NCBI GenBank assembly: GCA_030591795.1
Contig: JAUVAJ010000110.1
Coordinates: 1 to 6,478, forward strand
Reading direction: 5' to 3'
DNA: 6,478 nt
Source of the DNA: Desulfuromonadales bacterium
GTDB lineage: Bacteria; Desulfobacterota; Desulfuromonadia; Desulfuromonadales; UBA2294
This document shows, piece after piece, positions 6,201 to 6,478 of the stretch (position 1 is the first letter of the stretch; the number at the start of each line of letters is the position of its first letter). Made by a program: the position numbers and the translations under genes. Below the pieces are notes generated by a model. It did no database searches and was not told where the DNA came from. It saw only the letters and a program-made list of their open reading frames with translations.

Positions 6201-6261
6201 CGATGTCCCTTTTGTTGAGATAGTGGAGAGTCATCTGCAACAGATGGCTTCCCTACAATAA
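3253..6261 (+). CDS. Large NAD-type glutamate dehydrogenase, GDH-115-like class
   Basis: A 1002-residue cytoplasmic enzyme expected to oxidise L-glutamate to 2-oxoglutarate and ammonium with NAD+. The N-terminal half (1-460) is class-specific and probably regulatory. The catalytic half shows RGGWR (484-488), ENYVLAHTQHLKNKDIYEGG then SK (508-529, with K529 as probable catalytic lysine), GPDEN (589-593), the nucleotide-binding TGGPNGDVAGN (662-672), DGTGAF (691-696), FIPAGGRPETID (781-792), IVEGANSFITPAAR (811-824) and DASANKCGV (837-845). From memory of the family, the KDI-x-EGGSK and GG-P-x-GD blocks resemble fungal Gdh2 (about 1,030-1,090 residues) more than GdhA (about 450) or bacterial GDH-180 (about 1,600). 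NAD preference is assumed from the class. ATG 3253 has a strong AAGGGGAG site (3237-3244) 8 nt upstream. A sigma-54 promoter precedes it, and a MoaD/ThiS-like gene follows with no gap. One oddity is Met530 after the lysine, where related enzymes usually have Gly. Confidence 0.9.
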   Translation: MSNSATENEDLSQDQSVLANISQKCEQVKESLAWLKENMHPYFLLSMQKEGDALAMLSYGLFGMSNNRRMILSDRENKLILAGLSRPGSFYENIQTVLDKPISFVEFTDSKIKLPGTEQYLEVYKYEFNRKKHSEINTAETPQIPDEIKESVSAALKQYYPEFELSQTEKLLKILWLNNHDYVLNSSLRRVAKTLWLHQQTIRHEGIFIKLEPADDVEGFENESRLFFGVGNPPEENFLSQVMEVFKRLNVSIERAYGLTISNGIHPYFLSTFYVTAAGGQRVEEGSDLYNRLKEELYNTQILRSTSQTYRELIPTRLASGTDASLLSAIIGFCHTNMAHTHPDSYDLEGVMRAFHNHPDIALQLVKLFRVRFDPQQEQREKKYDSLFAETELLIEQYNTGRRFLDEYRRRIFSCALLFISHTLKTNFFVPEKQALAFRLDPTYLEKLGSDFISDLPPERPFRITYFYGRYGSGYHIGFSDIARGGWRTLITQGRDDYVTAANTVFKENYVLAHTQHLKNKDIYEGGSKMVAVLNAGGNLDKELLIPRLYKLQYGFINAFFDIYVTENGRAKDPRVVDYYGEDEPIELGPDENMHDSMVELIARQAVRRGYLLGSGIMSSKKVGINHKEYGVTSIGVVRFAEVAMQKHGIDMHKDSFSVKLTGGPNGDVAGNAMKLMLERCPQVKICLIVDGTGAFYDPQGADRQALSDIVLKEDIEAFDPQALHPGGYILYRNRTRQDGLRKLFKKMVCTPDGFEEQWVTNDEFHREYNRLIFNVTTDLFIPAGGRPETIDADNCKRFCDAEGRSTAKIIVEGANSFITPAARIELQQCGAVILRDASANKCGVISSSYEIIANLLMSEEEFLAHKEEYVADVVDILNHRAEDEAELIFRRIEKRPEQLYTEVSNAISTEINEHYSRLFSFFQTNPHLCEKPLYREAILRHLPCLIGKTEQFRTRIDGLPEKIKYAILASEIASSMVYKSNDDVPFVEIVESHLQQMASLQ

Positions 6262-6478
6262 ATGAGTGCTGATATACAGATTAAAATAAAGTTGATCGGC
6301 GCGTTTCGTGTTGATCAGTTTAAAGAAATGCAGACCGAATATCCTGCCGGTACCCGAATTGAGGAGGTTGTTACCCAGTTACATATTCCGAGACGAGCTT
6401 TGGGGACTGTCTGATAGACGGTCTTCATGCCCGGATCGATGATGCTCTGAGTGATGGAGATACTTTAGCTCTGTTACC
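6262..6478 (+). pseudogene. MoaD/ThiS-family sulfur-carrier protein, frameshifted and cut by window end
   Basis: The ATG directly abuts the GDH stop (TAA then ATG, 6259-6264) with no clear ribosome-binding site, so translation is probably coupled to GDH. Frame one gives 50 codons (6262-6411): MSADIQIKIKLIGAFRVDQF, then KEMQTEYPAGTRIEEVVTQL and HIPRRALGTV, stopping at TGA (6412). The adjoining -1 frame, from CTG at 6411, continues as LIDGLHARIDDALSDGDTLA then LL to the edge. Joined, this is a standard beta-grasp MoaD/ThiS protein: KLIGAFR strand, YPAGT turn, the IDG-x-H-A strand, and DGDTLAL before the expected C-terminal Gly-Gly (beyond the window). One base appears missing near 6409-6411 (GT-N-CTG), or a -1 slip occurs at T_TTG_GGG (6399-6405). 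The conserved second half shows that any lesion is recent or not real. Such proteins carry sulfur for molybdopterin/tungstopterin or thiamine synthesis, and often lie beside tungsten aldehyde:ferredoxin oxidoreductase genes. Which role applies cannot be told here. Confidence 0.78.
6399..6426 (+). other. Slippery heptamer and hairpin at the frame break
   Basis: T_TTG_GGG (6399-6405) is in the correct frame for a canonical X_XXY_YYZ -1 slip. A slip here would read on as GAC TGT CTG ATA and enter the conserved second-half frame with no change in protein length. GGGGACTGTCT (6402-6412) can pair with AGACGGTCTTC (6416-6426) around a 3-nt GAT loop: 11 pairs, three or so of them G-T. The stem overlaps the heptamer instead of starting 5-9 nt after it, which argues against classic frameshift stimulation. 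Such a fold can also cause sequencing compression. Confidence 0.35.

Noticed and set aside
5791..6240. Minus-strand open frame of 149 codons opposite the GDH C-terminus
   Set aside because: Antisense shadow of conserved GDH sequence, with no domain or start signal.
1..6478. tRNA/rRNA genes, CRISPR arrays, insertion-sequence ends, attachment sites
   Set aside because: No cloverleaf, regular spacer-repeat array, transposase fragment or terminal repeats with target duplication were seen.

Overview
The window is bacterial chromosomal DNA with ordinary intergenic gaps and no sign of insertion sequences, phage genes, CRISPR or RNA genes. The best guess for the source is a moderate-GC member of the Desulfuromonadales (Deltaproteobacteria; Desulfuromonas/Pelobacter-like). 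This is inferred from the strong use of sigma-54 control, the PAS-containing enhancer-binding protein, the large glutamate dehydrogenase and the MoaD/ThiS-like protein after it. No marker gene fixes the taxon.

Left end (1-904): the start of an EamA/DMT-type membrane transporter runs leftward off the window, divergent from a BetI-like TetR regulator on the + strand. The 138-bp gap between them holds two convincing sigma-70 promoters that face and overlap each other. Their -35/-10 boxes form an imperfect palindrome (165-196). Beside it is a second, 15-bp-armed inverted repeat (124-165). This looks like a classic regulator/exporter pair sharing an operator region.

Middle and right (1102-6478): a 586-residue sigma-54 enhancer-binding protein (two PAS-type regions, a coiled-coil linker, an AAA+ core with intact GAFTGA, and a TyrR-type HTH) ends at a strong intrinsic terminator. 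A 390-bp gap then carries an 8-bp inverted repeat, repeated TGTACA elements and a good sigma-54 -24/-12 promoter (3153-3168). That promoter reads into a 1002-residue glutamate dehydrogenase resembling the large GDH-115 class known from fungi, not the common ~450-residue GdhA or the ~1600-residue bacterial enzyme. The simplest model is that the enhancer-binding protein senses a metabolite through PAS and switches on glutamate oxidation, as RocR/SigL does for rocG in Bacillus subtilis.

Immediately after the GDH stop codon (TAA directly followed by ATG) is a MoaD/ThiS-family small sulfur-carrier gene. It is split by an apparent -1 frameshift: codons 1-50 read in one frame, and the conserved second half continues in the next frame to the window edge. 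A canonical T_TTG_GGG slippery heptamer and a hairpin sit at the break. This could be a real mutation, a sequencing error or recoding, and it is the most unusual spot in the window.
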